Assembly: GCA_021613375.1 (NCBI GenBank)
Contig: CM038725.1
Span: 15,214,175-15,278,174 of the forward strand
Direction of reading: 5' to 3'
Source of the DNA: Megaleporinus macrocephalus
Taxonomy: Eukaryota; Chordata; Actinopteri; Characiformes; Anostomidae
DNA length: 64,000 nt
Shown: positions 21,948 to 34,185 of the stretch, piece by piece
Layout: the number at the start of each line of letters is the position of its first letter
Position numbering within the stretch: position 1 is the stretch's first letter
The notes under the pieces: generated by a model
The model's input: the letters and a program-made list of their open reading frames with translations, nothing else
Told to the model about the DNA's origin: nothing
Database searches by the model: none
Made by a program: the position numbers and the translations under genes

Positions 21948-23905
21948 GTGTCAGAAGTATTCACATTCATTACTCAGGTAGAAGTATAGATACCAGGGTT
22001 TAAAAATACTTCTGTAGAAGCTGAAGTATCAATTTAAGCTCTTTACTCCAGTAAAAGTACTGCTTTCAAAACTACTGAAGAGCTTCGTCCTCACCACGGG
22101 GGTCTATAGTGCACTAGCTCACCTCCTCAAAAAAATTATTATTCTTAAAGCCATAATGACTATAATGTTGTATTAAAATGTTAATGATGATAAATTTGGG
22201 ATGCACTAGGCTTCCTGTTTCAGCCACATATACGCCCATTGAAAATGAATGTATTTTAGTATGATGTAAATATATTAAAGAAGCATATCTGTTACTACTG
22301 AACATTAACATGTGTTTCATAGAGCGGAAGATATGATGACTAGTTGTCTATAAGTATTGTAAAGGTGCAAACTTCAAAGTCATGTTATCAGTAATCTTTA
22401 CTGGAATGTAAATGTACATGAATATAAAAAAATAGTAATGAAATAGGAGCAACAAGGCTATGTTTAAAATGTAAGGAGTAGAAAGTACTGATAATGGAGT
22501 GTAAATGTAAGGAGTAGAAAGTACTGATAATGGAGTGTAAATGTAAGGAGTAGAAAGTACAGATAATGGAGTGTAAATGTAAGGAGTAGAAAGTACAGAT
22601 AATGGAGTGTAAATGTAAGGAGTAGAAAGTACTGATAATGGAGTGTAAATGTAAGGAGTAGAAAGTACAGATAATGGAGTGTAAATGTAAGGAGTAGAAA
22701 GTACAGATAATGGAGTGTAAATGTAAGGAGTAGAAAGTACAGATAATGGAGTTAAAATGTAAGAAGTAGAAAGTACTGATAATGGAGTGTAAATGTAAGG
22801 GGTAGAAAGTACAGATAATGGAGTGCAAATGTAAGGGGTAGAAAGTACAGATAATGGAGTGTAAATGTAAGGGGTAGAAAGTACAGATAATGGAGTGTAA
22901 ATGTAAGGGGTAGAAAGTACAGATAATGGAGTGTAAATGTAAGGGGTAGAAAGTACAGATAATGGAGTGTAAATGTAAGGGGTAGAAAGTACAGATAATG
23001 GAGTGTAAATGTAAGGAGTAGAAAGTACTGATAATGGAGTGTAAATGTAAGGAGTAGAAAGTACAGATAATGGAGTGTAAATGTAAGGAGAAGAAAATAC
23101 TGATAATGGAGTGTAAATGTAAGGAGTAGAAAGTACTGATAATGGAGTGTAAATGTAAGGGGTAGAAAGTACTGATAATGGAGTGTAAATGTAAGGGGTA
23201 GAAAGTACAGATAATGGAGTGTAAATGTAAGGGGTAGAAAGTACTGATAATGGAGTGTAAATGTAAGGAGTAGAAAGTACTGATAATGGAGTGTAAATGT
23301 AAGGAGTAGAAAGTACAGATAATGGAGTGTAAATGTAAGGGGTAGAAAGTACTGATAATGGAGTGTAAATGTAAGGAGTAGAAAGTACTGATAATGGAGT
23401 GTAAATGTAAGGAGTAGAAAGTACAGATAATTGAGTGTAAATGTAAGGAGAAGAAAATACTGATAATGGAGTGTAAATGTAAGGAGTAGAAAGTACTGAT
23501 AATGGAGTGTAAATGTAAGGGGTAGAAAGTACTGATAATGGAGTGTAAATGTAAGGAGTAGAAAGTACTGATAATGGAGTATAAATGTAAGGAGTAGAAA
23601 GTACAGATAATGGAGTGTAAATGTAAGGAGTAGAAAGTACTGATAATGGAGTGTAAATGTAAGGGGTAGAAAGTACAGATAATGGAGTGTAAATGTAAGG
23701 AGTAGAAAGTACTGATAATGGAGTGTAAATGTAAGGGGTAGAAAGTACTGATAATGGAGTGTAAATGTAAGGAGTAGAAAGTACAGATAATGGAGTGTAA
23801 ATGTAAGGAGTAGAAGTAAAAAGTCAGATGAAGAATAATTACTCCAGTAAAGTATAAATAACCAACATTTCTACTTAAGTAAGGTAACAAAGTATTTGTA
23901 TGAAG
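21948..23905. mobile_element. Composite element carrying the 36-bp minisatellite
   Basis: The left side (GAAGTATTCACATTCATTAC, about 21954) and the reverse complement of the right side (AAATACTTTGTTACCTTACTTAAG, about 23875-23898) align imperfectly over some 40 bases, as inverted termini. The right border sequence and the array recur in opposite orientation at 63037-64000. The left border recurs inverted near 11960-12010. I infer a non-autonomous DNA element with an internal array; the family is not assigned. Confidence 0.5.
22466..23815. repeat. 36-bp minisatellite
   Basis: About 37 tandem copies of a 36-bp unit (GTAAGGAGTAGAAAGTAC followed by TGATAATGGAGTGTAAAT). The main variants are AGGAGTAG/AGGGGTAG and GTACTGAT/GTACAGAT. 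Since 36 is divisible by three, a 500-residue periodic frame remains open on the minus strand (STFYSLHLHSII repeats); it is an artefact. The same unit occurs in reverse orientation at 63127-64000. Confidence 0.97.
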
Positions 23906-24758
23906 TTATTTTACTGGAATAAACCGCATGTTAAACAGCATGTTATAACATAAGTTGCACACATTTTAGGTTTAGCTGATAATGTTTTATGCTTTTATCA
24001 CAGAAACCACTAAACTTATGTGAAAATATGGAAAAAGTTAAATATATGGCTTACAGTATACAAAAGTTTGGTTGCCTACTTGTGTCATAATTTCTATTCA
24101 GTAGCTGAAATTAACATATTTGGGAGAAAGTAAACAGAAAATGTTTCATCTGCAAAAACTCATTTTCTATTGTCTGTTTTATTTTTTTGTCCTAAGTACG
24201 TTAAACAGATATTGTGCACAAAATTTGCTGAAAAATGTCACCGTCTCTCACTTTTCTTTGATATTCTTTTGTCCACTTTAAATTCGACAGCATAGAAAAC
24301 CACAACAGCAACAACAGCAAAGGAATAAAATGTTGAAACACTCCAATACAGTCCCTAAACAAGTCCATACAGTCCCTAAATAAAAACACAGCTGCAAAAA
24401 TGGCTGTTACTAGGGATGTGGTATCACACACATTTGCAAATGACTGGCCCTTCGGTCCTTAGCAGTTCAGCTCAGCCTTGAAATGATAAGGAGTGATTTC
24501 ACTTCTCATAGTCTGTAGGAGTTAACAGTTTGTTTCATACATTTAGCCCCAGACTGCTGTTACAGAGCTCTGCCAATAAGGAGGTCATTTAAAGCCTGTT
24601 TAATTCTTAAGGATAAAGAAAGGTTGGTAGATGGTCATGTAAAAGTGAAGGATGACATATGATATATTAAACCACATAAAGAGGACTTCAAGGGGAATGT
24701 GCTCTTTAATTATTGTTGAGCCTTTTTTTAATAAAATATCTCCTTCTATCCTCTGCAG
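23906..24758. other. Intronic sequence before exon 4, nothing recognised
   Basis: AT-rich. A 24-base direct repeat (CAGTCCCTAAA type) near 24351-24378 is the only local structure seen. Confidence 0.4.
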
Positions 24759-25024
24759 TTCTGTGCGGATGTGCTGGAGGAGCTGGACGCTCTCCTGCCT
24801 CTGGCTGTGGCGTGTAAAGATGACACACTGCTCCCTGTGCGCGCCTCCTATGTGGAGGTCTGTGGCCGGGTGACTTCCGCTCTGCTGGCCAGGCTGGAGG
24901 AAAGGTTGGGGCAGGTGCCCGCCTCCGCCCCTCTGAAAAACCTTCCCACATTACTGGCCTCCAGCTCCTACATCCAACAGAGATTAGCACACTATGAGAC
25001 GCAGCTGAAGGACACCACCCGCAT
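24759..25024 (+). CDS. kiaa0825: KIAA0825 exon 4
   Basis: 266 bases. The acceptor is CTCTGCAG and the donor is GTGAGT. It starts in phase 0 and leaves two bases (AT) that are completed to Met by exon 5. It encodes LEELDALLPLAVACKDD, corresponding to human MEKLDTMLPLALACRDD, then ARLEERLGQVPASAPLKNLP, corresponding to QRLQERAKEVPSKAPLKNLH. It is one of the best conserved exons. It is GC-rich against AT-rich introns. Inverted copies of one MITE lie in the introns on either side. Confidence 0.96.
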
Positions 25025-25251
25025 GTGAGTGACATGTTTTAAAGAGATAACGAGGCCAGAATTCATATTTCCACATTTTCTTCTTCCTCTGAATGGACAA
25101 ACGTACAGTGAATAGTTTAAAGCAGCAGAAGTAGCCATCTCCAATTTTATCAATTCGTATGTCTGATCACTTTTTTATTATTTGGTTTTACTGAGTAATT
25201 GAACTGCATATTTTGATAATTAGCAACTTTGAATCAATATTTCAAAAAAAT

Positions 25252-25776
25252 CATATATACACTATCGCTAGGATCACTTTAGAATTTCATTTCATGCAAT
25301 TTTCATACAATTCATGCAATTTACAAACAATATTGTCGATTTCACAGTTAATGTCAGTGTATCAGATGATTTTTAAAGAATAGAAATGTTTGTGTTAAAG
25401 CCTATTTTTGTACAGAGGCTTATTTTGCATATAGTTCTATTATCAGTAATTCTCAGTCCTCTGTCTAAATCTCCTGGTACAGCCGCCAATCCAAGTTAAG
25501 GATGTTATTGGACTAATTGGTTGTTAGGACACTCTTGCTCAATTGTGATGCACAGCTGAAAAACATTCTACTAATAAGTGAGTATAAAAGGGAGAACAAC
25601 ATTCTAGGTTAGTTTAGTATCTGAAGCATCAGCAGTTGATGGCTTGCTGACCGACTCAAAATGGCCAGAAAAAAACAACTTTCTTTAGAGACCCGTCAGT
25701 GCAGTGGAAGAAGATACTCCATTGAAAACAAGAACATTTCACTGTGATCCCAAACTTTTGAGCGGTAGTGTATCTA
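25252..25776. mobile_element. Tc1/mariner-like MITE, copy 2 (inverted relative to copy 1)
   Basis: The left end is TACACTATCGCTAGGATCAC and the right end is CCCAAACTTTTGAGCGGTAG. Its reverse complement follows 17976-18496 almost base for base, including TTTTGAGTCGGTCAGCAAGC and GTTGGTCC-free middle blocks. The two copies bracket exon 4 in opposite orientation, 7.3 kb apart. Confidence 0.85.
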
Positions 25777-26560
25777 TAAATGTAGTCGATCAATCGATCA
25801 CAAGGCTGGTGAGGTAGCTACACCATAAAAATAATATATGAACAATTAAAATCTGTCTTTTTTTAACTTTAAGTCTAACTGTGCTTAGAATTAATTGGTC
25901 TTTTAAATCTATCTTGCTTTCAGTTCTTTATTATTTGAAGTATAATGAACTTGACTGCTGACTCATCTCAGTTCATTTGCCATTTAGACGGTTTTTAGAG
26001 CAGTGTAGCCAAATTAACCCTTCGGCAAATAAAGCAAACTTCAGATATCCAAGACATGTTTTGATAATCAACTATCGTTGTGGCAAAACAGAAATTGCTT
26101 AAAATATCCCTTGTAAGCTGCTGCTGCCACCCTGTACATGCAGATTGAACTCTTTTAAAACAAAATTAAATATGATAACATTAATTGAAGTCCTTTTTGA
26201 ACTAAAACTAAAAAGTTGGGGACATTTTTACATTTACATTACATTTTACATTTACATTTTATTTGATAAATTGCACAGTGCAGTTGTATATTTTGAATAA
26301 GATCATCTATAATATGCTGTTAGAAGATGCAGTGTAGTGGTTTGCTGTGTTTGGAAGCTAGTTATGGTGTCAAATGTTTCTATTTATTTTCGTTTCAGCT
26401 CTGAATATTTCCAACAAAGCATTAAAGCTCCCACGCCCAGCATATTTGATATTTAAAATTAGATTTCAGTCAAGCATTTATCCCAATTATCTTATAGGTC
26501 TCCATGGTAAAGAATGTATAATTTACAAGAGTTTTGAGAAACGAGCTGATGCCTTTGAGG
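25777..26560. other. Intronic sequence, little recognised
   Basis: AT-rich. A short TTTACATTTACATTACATTT simple run lies near 26227-26260. Confidence 0.4.
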
Positions 26561-27270
26561 CAAATAGCGATGCATTAGATTAGGTTGATGCTAGAATTCA
26601 ACCCGTCCACTTTCTTTTACTTAGTGTTTCAAAAACTCACACAAACCCTCATGCAAGCTTCACTCCCTTCCAGCACTCCATCCCATGCAATTCTGAGCTT
26701 CATAAATAACCCTCCGTCTCGCCATGGATGATAAAATATCAAATATAAAACGCCACATAAAAAACAATCAGCGTTGCCGAGAAAATTAAAGTGTAACTTA
26801 TGCATTGTACATAAAAACGAAAGCTTTTTGGGAAGGTGGGGGTCGTTCTGGAGAGATTTTTCGATTTATAGTTTGTCAAGCTCAGTTTTTTTCCCCCCCA
26901 GAAAGGCATATTGTCAGGCCGTTGCCAGAAATACTAAAATGCCGTAATTGGATTGTAAAGAATCGGAGTGGGATCTGCAAGAGCCTGCGAGTTCCTGACA
27001 GAACTATTTATCTATGGGAGGACATGTGTTTGTCAGAAAACAGATGTTAGCCCGCAAAGAGCCAAAGGGGAAGCGAGGGAGAGAGGGGGAAAGAAATGAA
27101 AGACAGAAAAGTGGTGGGAGAGGTTGATTGTTTCAGACAGCACGTGCAGCCTCATATTTTTAGGGGGGATAAAAGGGGAGGAGAGGAAGTAGGGTGGCGG
27201 CGGATGACTGGCAGGTAATAATCAGAGCCATTTGCTGGTATTAATCACTTAATGCCACTTTGACCTGTAA
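26561..27270. promoter_or_regulatory. Candidate conserved non-coding block upstream of exon 5
   Basis: Mixed composition with TGATAAAATATCAAATATAA, AATGCCGTAATTGGATTG (about 26938-26955) and GTAATAATCAGAGCCATTTG (about 27216). It is free of repeats and its frames show no protein similarity. It is one of the stronger regulatory candidates by appearance. Confidence 0.35.
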
Positions 27271-27334
27271 GCTGCATGACTCTTCCTTGTTCTCTTAAAT
27301 CTGGGCCCTGTGGCTTTGATGTGTGCGACTGCAG

Positions 27335-27485
27335 GCCTTTGACTCTGCTGCCCATCCAGAGGAGCCAGGATGTGACGGCCGCTGTGCAAGAGCACCTGAC
27401 CAGCTACTGCGTCCATGTGTGCGCCACCAGTATACTGCAGGATGCAGAGAGCCACTACTGGGCAGACCCCAAGCCATTTTATGAG
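27335..27485 (+). CDS. kiaa0825: KIAA0825 exon 5
   Basis: 151 bases. The acceptor is GACTGCAG and the donor is GTACAG. It completes a Met codon, then encodes PLTLLPIQRSQDVTAAVQ and CVHVCATSILQDAESHYW, ending in PFYE. Human has CVRVCATSILQDAESHHW...FYE at this point, the most diagnostic match in the window. It ends in phase 0, directly before the GERCSFSIQ exon, as in human. Confidence 0.97.
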
Positions 27486-27837
27486 GTACAGATGGTGCAA
27501 GTGGTTCTTTCTACACTTGCTGTTTTTTATTAAAGCCATAAACCCACCCTGATTACTAAATGACTGGATTACTCCACACTACACATGTAGAACACTACTG
27601 TATATACTTCACGCACTGTAAATATTCTCTATTTATTTATTTACTTATTACACTTTGTACATTTCTCTTCTGCACTTCACACTTAATACATACAATTGAA
27701 TACAACACCCTTTTGTACTTCATATATATTTATATAGATGAAAGTAAGTAATAGTTAGAGCAGATATTACTAAACTGCTCATTTCTGAATTGTTCTTTAG
27801 CTAGTGATATATTTTGGATAGTTGTTACTAGTACATA

Positions 27838-29017
27838 CACTATATTGCCAAAAGTATTCACTCACTCATCCAAATCATTGAATTCAGTTCGAGTCACTTC
27901 CAGGGCCACAGGTGTATAAAACCAACCACCTAGGCATGAAAACTGCTTCTACAAACTCTTGTGAAGGAATGGGTCGCTCTCAGCATGGTACCGTGATAGG
28001 ACGCCACCTGTGCAACAAGTCCTGTCGTGAAATTTCCTCATTACTTAATGTTCCACAGTGAACTGTCAGTGGTGTTATAACAAAGTGGAAGCAATTCGGA
28101 CCGAAAGCAACTCAGCCACAAAGTGGAAGCCACATAAAATGACAGAGTGGGGTCAGCGGATGCTGAGGTGCATAGTGTGCAGAGGTTATCAAAATTCTGC
28201 AGAGTCAATTGCTAGAGACCTCCAACCTTCATGTGGCCTTCAGATTAGCTCAACAGTGCGTAGACAGCTTCATGGAATGGGTTTCCATGGCTGAACAGCT
28301 GCATCCAAGCCTTACATCACCAAATGCAATACAAAACATTGTATGCAATGATGTAAAGCACGCCGCCACTGGACGCTTCTGTCAAGTCTGGACAAGTCTG
28401 GGTTTGGCAGTCACCAAGAGAACGGTACTTGTCTGACTACATTGTACCAAGTGTAAAGTTTGGTGGAGGGGGGATTATGGTGTGGGGCTGTTTTTCCGGA
28501 GTTGGGCTCGGCCCCTCTGTTCCAGTGAAAGGAACTCTTAATGCTTCAGAAGACCCAGAGTTTTTTAAAAATTTCTTACTCCCAGCTTTGTGTGAACAGC
28601 TTGAGGATGACCCCTTCCTGTTCCAACATGACTGCCCACCAGTGTACAAAGCAGCTCCATAAAAACATGGATCAACGAGTTTGGTGTGGAAGAACTTGAC
28701 TGTCCTGACCTCAACCCAATAGAACACCTTTGGGATGAAATAGATCTTTCACCCTGTGGAAGAATAGAGACTGTGAGCCAGGCCTTCTCATCCAACGTCA
28801 ATGTCTGACCTCACCAGTGTGCTTCTGGAAGAACGGTCAAACATTCCCATAAACGCACTTCTAAACCGTGTGCAGAGCCTTCCCAAAAGAGTTGAAGTTG
28901 TTATAGCTGCAAAGGGTGGGCCGAAATCATATTAAACCCTGTGGATTAATAATGGGATGTCACTCTAGTTTATAAGCATGTGAAGGCAGACGAGCGAATA
29001 CTTTTGGCAAAAAAGTA
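27838..29017. mobile_element. Decayed Tc1/mariner-type transposon
   Basis: The left end CACTATATTGCCAAAAGTAT, preceded by TA, and the reverse complement of the right end (TTGCCAAAAGTATTCGCTCG) form terminal inverted repeats of a very common fish family. The element is about 1.18 kb and holds a broken transposase (separate entry). It lies in the intron between exons 5 and 6. Confidence 0.9.
28040..28800 (+). pseudogene. Tc1-like transposase remnant
   Basis: Fragments in different frames. The N-terminal DNA-binding part is around 28058-28294 (SAESIARDLQPSCGLQISSTVRRQLHGMG). The catalytic part at 28429-28662 holds GGGGIMVWGCFSGVGLGP and FQHDCPPVYKA, in place of the usual HDNDPKH-type motif. PDLNPIEHLWDEI, containing the third catalytic acid, lies near 28705-28743 in another frame. 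The segment with the first catalytic Asp is not recognisable. Stops and frameshifts make it non-functional. Confidence 0.88.
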
Positions 29018-30590
29018 TTTTCAAAGAGGCATTTCAGGCAGCTGAGAAAAGTGGTTTCTGTAGGAGAGAGTTTCTCCCTCTGGTGTGTACCTTGGGGTTT
29101 ATAACTTTGCAGATTGTTTACATGCACAAAAAGCTACATAACACATCAAAGGGAAAGCATGGAAAAGTATAATGAGTCCTTTTTAATTATATTTAGCAAT
29201 GTTCGAGCTGGGTTCATTTGACTAGCTGGTTTGTATTCATATTCATTCGGTTGAGATGTCATAGCCAGTATGTCCATGTCAATGCTAAACGACAGACACT
29301 GTACTGAATAATAGAAACAACACAGCACACATCCATATTATATATTATTGGGTTGTGTTATAGCCTTACTGTGAGGTCAGGGCTGCTTTTATAAGGCGGT
29401 TCACTCCAGAACTATTACACATTGTAGAATTGTACTACATTAAAATGACTCATTTCATCCATAATCTCTTTAATTACAGCACTAAGGTAAAATTCAATAG
29501 GAATCTTATTTGATATGTGCTGATTGTTTACATTACTAAACAGTAGATCCTATTGTAGTAGCCTGATCTAGCATTAAAATAAAGATAAAATAATTTAATG
29601 GAGAAAAATATGTTCTTCAGCTGCTGAGCATGACAGGATGCACTTGCTTCACATTGTATCTTTCACTGCTTTTGTTGTCTGTATTTATTGTATTTACTTG
29701 CATATAGTAGATTTCTCCTCAGCGTATTGTAGAATATTCTGCAGTGTTGTGCTTGTAGTGACCCTCCTGCTAGCCTCTCCGGTGGGAAACCTTAGGCGAC
29801 ATTTGAGGAAACCATCTGTACAGGAACAGTCCATTGCAGTGGTCCTAACTTAAGCCTCCATTAAGGCGAAGCCAGACAGTGAACACACACATACACACAC
29901 ACACGTTCTTTGCAGGCTGTGGGGCAGACAGGCCTGCTGTGTGCAGGTGTGAGACAGGCTGCCTGTGTCTGGGTCTCTGCTGACCCACAGTGCCACACCT
30001 TTCTTCTATATGTCCTTTCTTTCTATCCCTCCGTCTCGCTCAGATGGAACGGGGTCCCAGCTGCTTTAGAGTCGATCCCCGTTGATATATCACTTGTCTG
30101 GTGATTCTAAGTTACTTTTTTTCATTGAAAATGCTGCTAAATGGGTTTTTTATATTGCAATAAATGTAGTGCGTGTTGGAATGTAGTGAATGCACTATAA
30201 CTCTCATGATTTTATACTCCTTTTTACTTAAACTGTCTATTGTGCTATTTCATTAAAGCAAGAGAAGCGGAATTGGTACTGAACCTGACTGCGGTTAAAA
30301 TAACAAAAGCATGTAGAAATGCATCCAGACCAAACGTTTAGCGAACAAAAATACAAATACAAATTACAGATAATTAACAAAATACATCTAAACCACATCC
30401 AAAGTGTTCTAGTAAGCCAAGTGCCTGCAGCAGAAATATTTATTTATTTTAAGGACTAAACCAGCACACCGCAAATGATTGTGTGTTACAGTTTGAGTTT
30501 AACCAGTTTAACCAGTGACTGCTGGTAGGAGGACATCACAGCACTTAGAATGTCAGTGACTAAAGTCTACAGTTAGAAGCCTACCAGAAG
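29018..30590. other. Intronic sequence, nothing recognised
   Basis: AT-rich, with a short CA run near 29886-29904. Frames at 29638-30104 have no recognisable similarity. Confidence 0.4.
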
Positions 30591-30749
30591 CACATTATGC
30601 TCTAGTGTGAGTGGCTCTGTGTTGTCTCTCTGGTGGAGCTTGTCCCAGTCCTCATTACAACACATGTTGTACATGGCTGTTAATAATCTCTCTTTGGTCA
30701 CCCTCGGTGCTCTGTTTCCTCCCTGCCTGAAAACAATTAGACTCACCGG

Positions 30750-30866
<117 letters not shown>

Positions 30867-31491
30867 TTGTGTTCTATCATCTTTGTTGCATGTGTGTGTT
30901 GTATGGGTGTGTTTGTGTTGGGTCATGTTCTGAGCAGTGCTGATGGTTTCTCCAGGCTGGGCCTTCAAAGCCTTGGTGTTCTGTCTGTGTGAGTGTGTGT
31001 GTCTCTGTGGGTTTGAGGGAGCCAGGTGTGGAGTGCAGGTGGCGTGACCATGAAACTCTATACTGAGAGACAGGCCGCATCTCCATCTCTATAGTTTATT
31101 TTTTTATCTCCATGTTTTTTGTTCGAGTTTTATATTATAATCTGTCTGTTAAGCTTTTCTCCCCGTCTTAAAACACTTATTTAACACACACACATATATA
31201 TATATAATAATTAGAGCCATATTATGAGTAATGCCAGTTTTATTTTTAGTTGCGTACATTGTTATTTGGACACACATACATGAGCTTGTTTTGGATATCA
31301 GTGTGAGAGAAATCAGGCTGGATGATGTTTATATGCTTTTTAGAAGGCCAGCTATAATTTGATGGCAGTCATTTGAAAGGGAGTACATAATCTGTTCTTT
31401 ATTATTATTGTTTTACTTTTGTCTTCCCACTTTTGTTATTCTATCCCCCTCTTCCCTCCCTCCCTCCCTCCTTCCCTTTCTTCTTCCACAG

Positions 31492-31682
31492 GGTGAAAGG
31501 TGTTCCTTTTCCATCCAGATGTGGCATTATTTCCTCTCAGGTCTACGCAGTGACCTGTGGGGGTCCGTGTCTCCAGTGCTGGCGCAGCAGACCTTGGCTC
31601 AGGTGTTAGCTCAGACACTGGAGCTCCTGCTTCAGAGATACTCCAGAGCACAGCCGTCCTACAAGAGACTCCCTCAGATCAG
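31492..31682 (+). CDS. kiaa0825: KIAA0825 exon 6
   Basis: 191 bases. The acceptor TTCCACAG follows a strong pyrimidine tract (31445-31485), and the donor is GTATCG. It starts in phase 0 with GERCSFSIQMWHYF, identical to human, and continues LAQQTLAQVLAQTLELLLQR and YSRAQPSYKRLPQI, matching LAQEILVEVLEKSLSLL...YARAHPSRKRTPQL. It leaves two bases (AG) of an Arg codon. Confidence 0.97.
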
Positions 31683-32855
31683 GTATCGCGCAGTCGTTCT
31701 TAACTGCCCTTACATTCAGCTGGCAAACCCATCACACTGAACCTGGCCGTTCTTCTGAGATGTCCAAGATCTTTTGATCACGCTTTGCTTCCTACATTTA
31801 TGTCTGTGCACTCATTCTGAATCTCCCATTTATAAAGAAATGCTTAACTTACTGGGATATGGCAAAAACAGTCTTTTAAAGTGAAAGTTTGGTATCTGGC
31901 AGTAAAATAGAAAACAGTACAGGCTTCAACAGAGCCACTTGTATGTATAGCTCATGTATAGCCTTTGTGGTTGCTTTTGTTTTGGTCTGGAAATGCCTAG
32001 GTGCAATTTAGCCACTGTTGGTAGCAACTTAATGCATGTTTGACGGCATAGCAAAATAGTGAGTTAGGCTGATAATTGTTTACCTTACCAGTGCCATAAA
32101 ACACATCTAAATATATTACTTTGACATTACTCTGGCAACCCATCAAGAGTTGCTGACTTATGCTGGAAGTGTGAGCATTTCCATTGGGTCCTGATAACTT
32201 AAGAAGATTTGAAAAAGTTATGCTTACATGTAGTTGCTAGTAATAGTTAGATGTTAGATGTTTCTTTTTTATTTGTAGTCCTACTTATCCTTTTGAGTAA
32301 ACAAATACATGTAATAAACATAAAAACTACAAGATAATAAGAAAAAATAATTGTATTATTGAACATATTGAATTGGGTGACAAAAATAAACATACAGAAA
32401 ATAGACTCAGTATAAGCCCATGAATTTCAGCGTCCTTGACAACAGATAATTCCTTTTTTTTGCTATTTATTTATTTTTTCACTGTTTTGAAAACTGAGGA
32501 GATACACAGTTTAGGCTTATTAGGGATATTGTGTTTTGAAAGAACTGTTGCTACTCAAACTGCTTGAACGCATCCACACTGACTGGTACAGGAGAGCATT
32601 AGTAGTCACTGTAGTAGTCACCTACCTCTTAGTTATACTGGCGTTGTAGCTCCAGTGTGCAATAAACAGGAAATGTGAAACCAAACTTGTATTAGCTGAT
32701 CAACTACATCTGCAGTACTGAGGGAGTCGAGCTGTCCTTTTAGGTTTGGTTCTTCCACATGAGTGGTAGGTATGGAAATGTTATATTGCAGCGCTTACTT
32801 ATGTAATTAAGCTTGATCGTAATCCGAAGTAAAGACTACTATAAAACCAACAGCA
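31683..32855. other. Intronic sequence, nothing recognised
   Basis: AT-rich intron without arrays or transposon ends. Confidence 0.4.
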
Positions 32856-33300
32856 AGGCCACGGTGTAACGACGAGCGGTCATCAGCACGACTGCCTGCA
32901 TCCCTGATCTTGGCCTATATCTGCAGCGCCTCACGAAACACTAGCCTGCCTGTCCGGGAGGGCTTAGCAGACAGTTTTGAATGCTTTAGTGATTGCGATG
33001 GTGCTTGGCCCCCGGGCTCGGCGCGGAGCTCCAGATTGGTGGAAGTAGAACAGGCTCTCTTTTGTTAGTGAACGGCCCCAGCCTGGCCGCCTGGCTCCGG
33101 GCCCCTGCTCCGTCATGCTCCACGGGGCCGGGCTCGAGCAGGCCTGGACCTTGCTAACGCCTGAAAGCAGGGGCCTTGTGCGCTGCATTATCACATACTT
33201 AAAGTGGTTAAAGACGCTGTAGCCGGTGAAGACTGAGAAAGTGCAGACTGCCTAGGGGCTGGCAGGGAAGAAGAAGAGAAGGAGGGAGACGAGAGGAAGA
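32856..33300. promoter_or_regulatory. GC-rich island within AT-rich intron
   Basis: A block of several hundred bases with high GC content and CpG-containing words (CCCCCGGGCTCGGCGCGGAG near 33008, CCACGGGGCCGGGCTCGAGC near 33120). It lies in an intron that is otherwise AT-rich. It has no exon similarity and no tandem structure. It could be an intragenic CpG island or alternative promoter, or a conserved element. Confidence 0.35.
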
Positions 33301-33828
33301 TGGGGATGAATGGAAGGGCTGGTTTGGGTTTTTCCCCCCTCAGTGCTTTTTGCTGCAAGGACACCCGGTTACAAGCTGCTGAATGCAGGCCCAGCTCAGA
33401 GTCTGCCAAGCAGATGGACCTTTTCAGACTCTCTCTCTTTCCTTCCTTTTTTTCTTTTGTTTTTCCCTCCTCTTTTCTCTCTCTCTTTACCCATCTGTAG
33501 AATGTAAGGTGTTCAGTGAGTGCGGTATAAAAGCAGGGAAAGGTTGATTGGGTGATGAAGTGAGGTTTGATAAGAGGATCTAAGTATTTTGTGTGACCTC
33601 TCCAGATGCCAAGCCTGTGCACACATGAATTACACAGATAGCTCTTACAGTGAATGGAAAATGGTACATGGATTTGATCTTTAAATAATCTTAAATAATT
33701 CAATATTTCATGACCCTACCCAGTGTGGTGCAATGGCCAAAGGCCACTCTTCATTTATTTATTTATTTTCCACTCAAAAGGCAAATAAGTGTTCTTTTTG
33801 GAAGCGTTTGGAACAAAGCCGAGAACAT

Positions 33829-34185
33829 ACACTACTGTGCAAAGGTTTTAAGCACCAAATCTGGTTGTTTACAACCCTTTATCTTAGCAATATGTTTATT
33901 TTCACCATCGAGAACACCAGATATGCGTAGAACAGATGTAAATAAGCATAAATACAATACAAAGTAACATAAATATCTTGTTCTGAAAGAAGTAGATCAT
34001 ATCTTGAGCTCCAGTTTAAAGAACTAAGTGTAGTTCCAGATTTCTCCTGGATGCCCCAAACATTGTATGAATTGTCATCAATTCCTTCAGCAGCAATCTT
34101 GATTTAGACTAATGAAGTACTGAGCCGTCAAAGCAGGTATTAAACGATAACTGCAAATAATGCTGGGTTGGGCAAAATTTTATAT
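33829..34185. mobile_element. TIR transposon copy B (truncated)
   Basis: Starts CACTACTGTGCAAAGGTTTT and contains ACAGATGTAAATAAGCATAA, CCTTCAGCAGCAATCTTGAT and CAAAGCAGGTATTA, as in copies A and C. The right third, including the GCTGAGCAAATAAAAG block, is missing. Confidence 0.75.

Noticed and set aside
22388..23890. 500-codon minus-strand frame with STFYSLHLHSII repeats
   Set aside because: Direct consequence of a 36-bp repeat (divisible by three) with no stop in the unit; the inverted copy at 63143-63919 does the same.
33191..33703. 170-codon minus-strand frame
   Set aside because: It contains a Lys/Glu/Arg-rich run derived from a pyrimidine tract and no recognisable domain; it lies in the intron of the opposite-strand gene.
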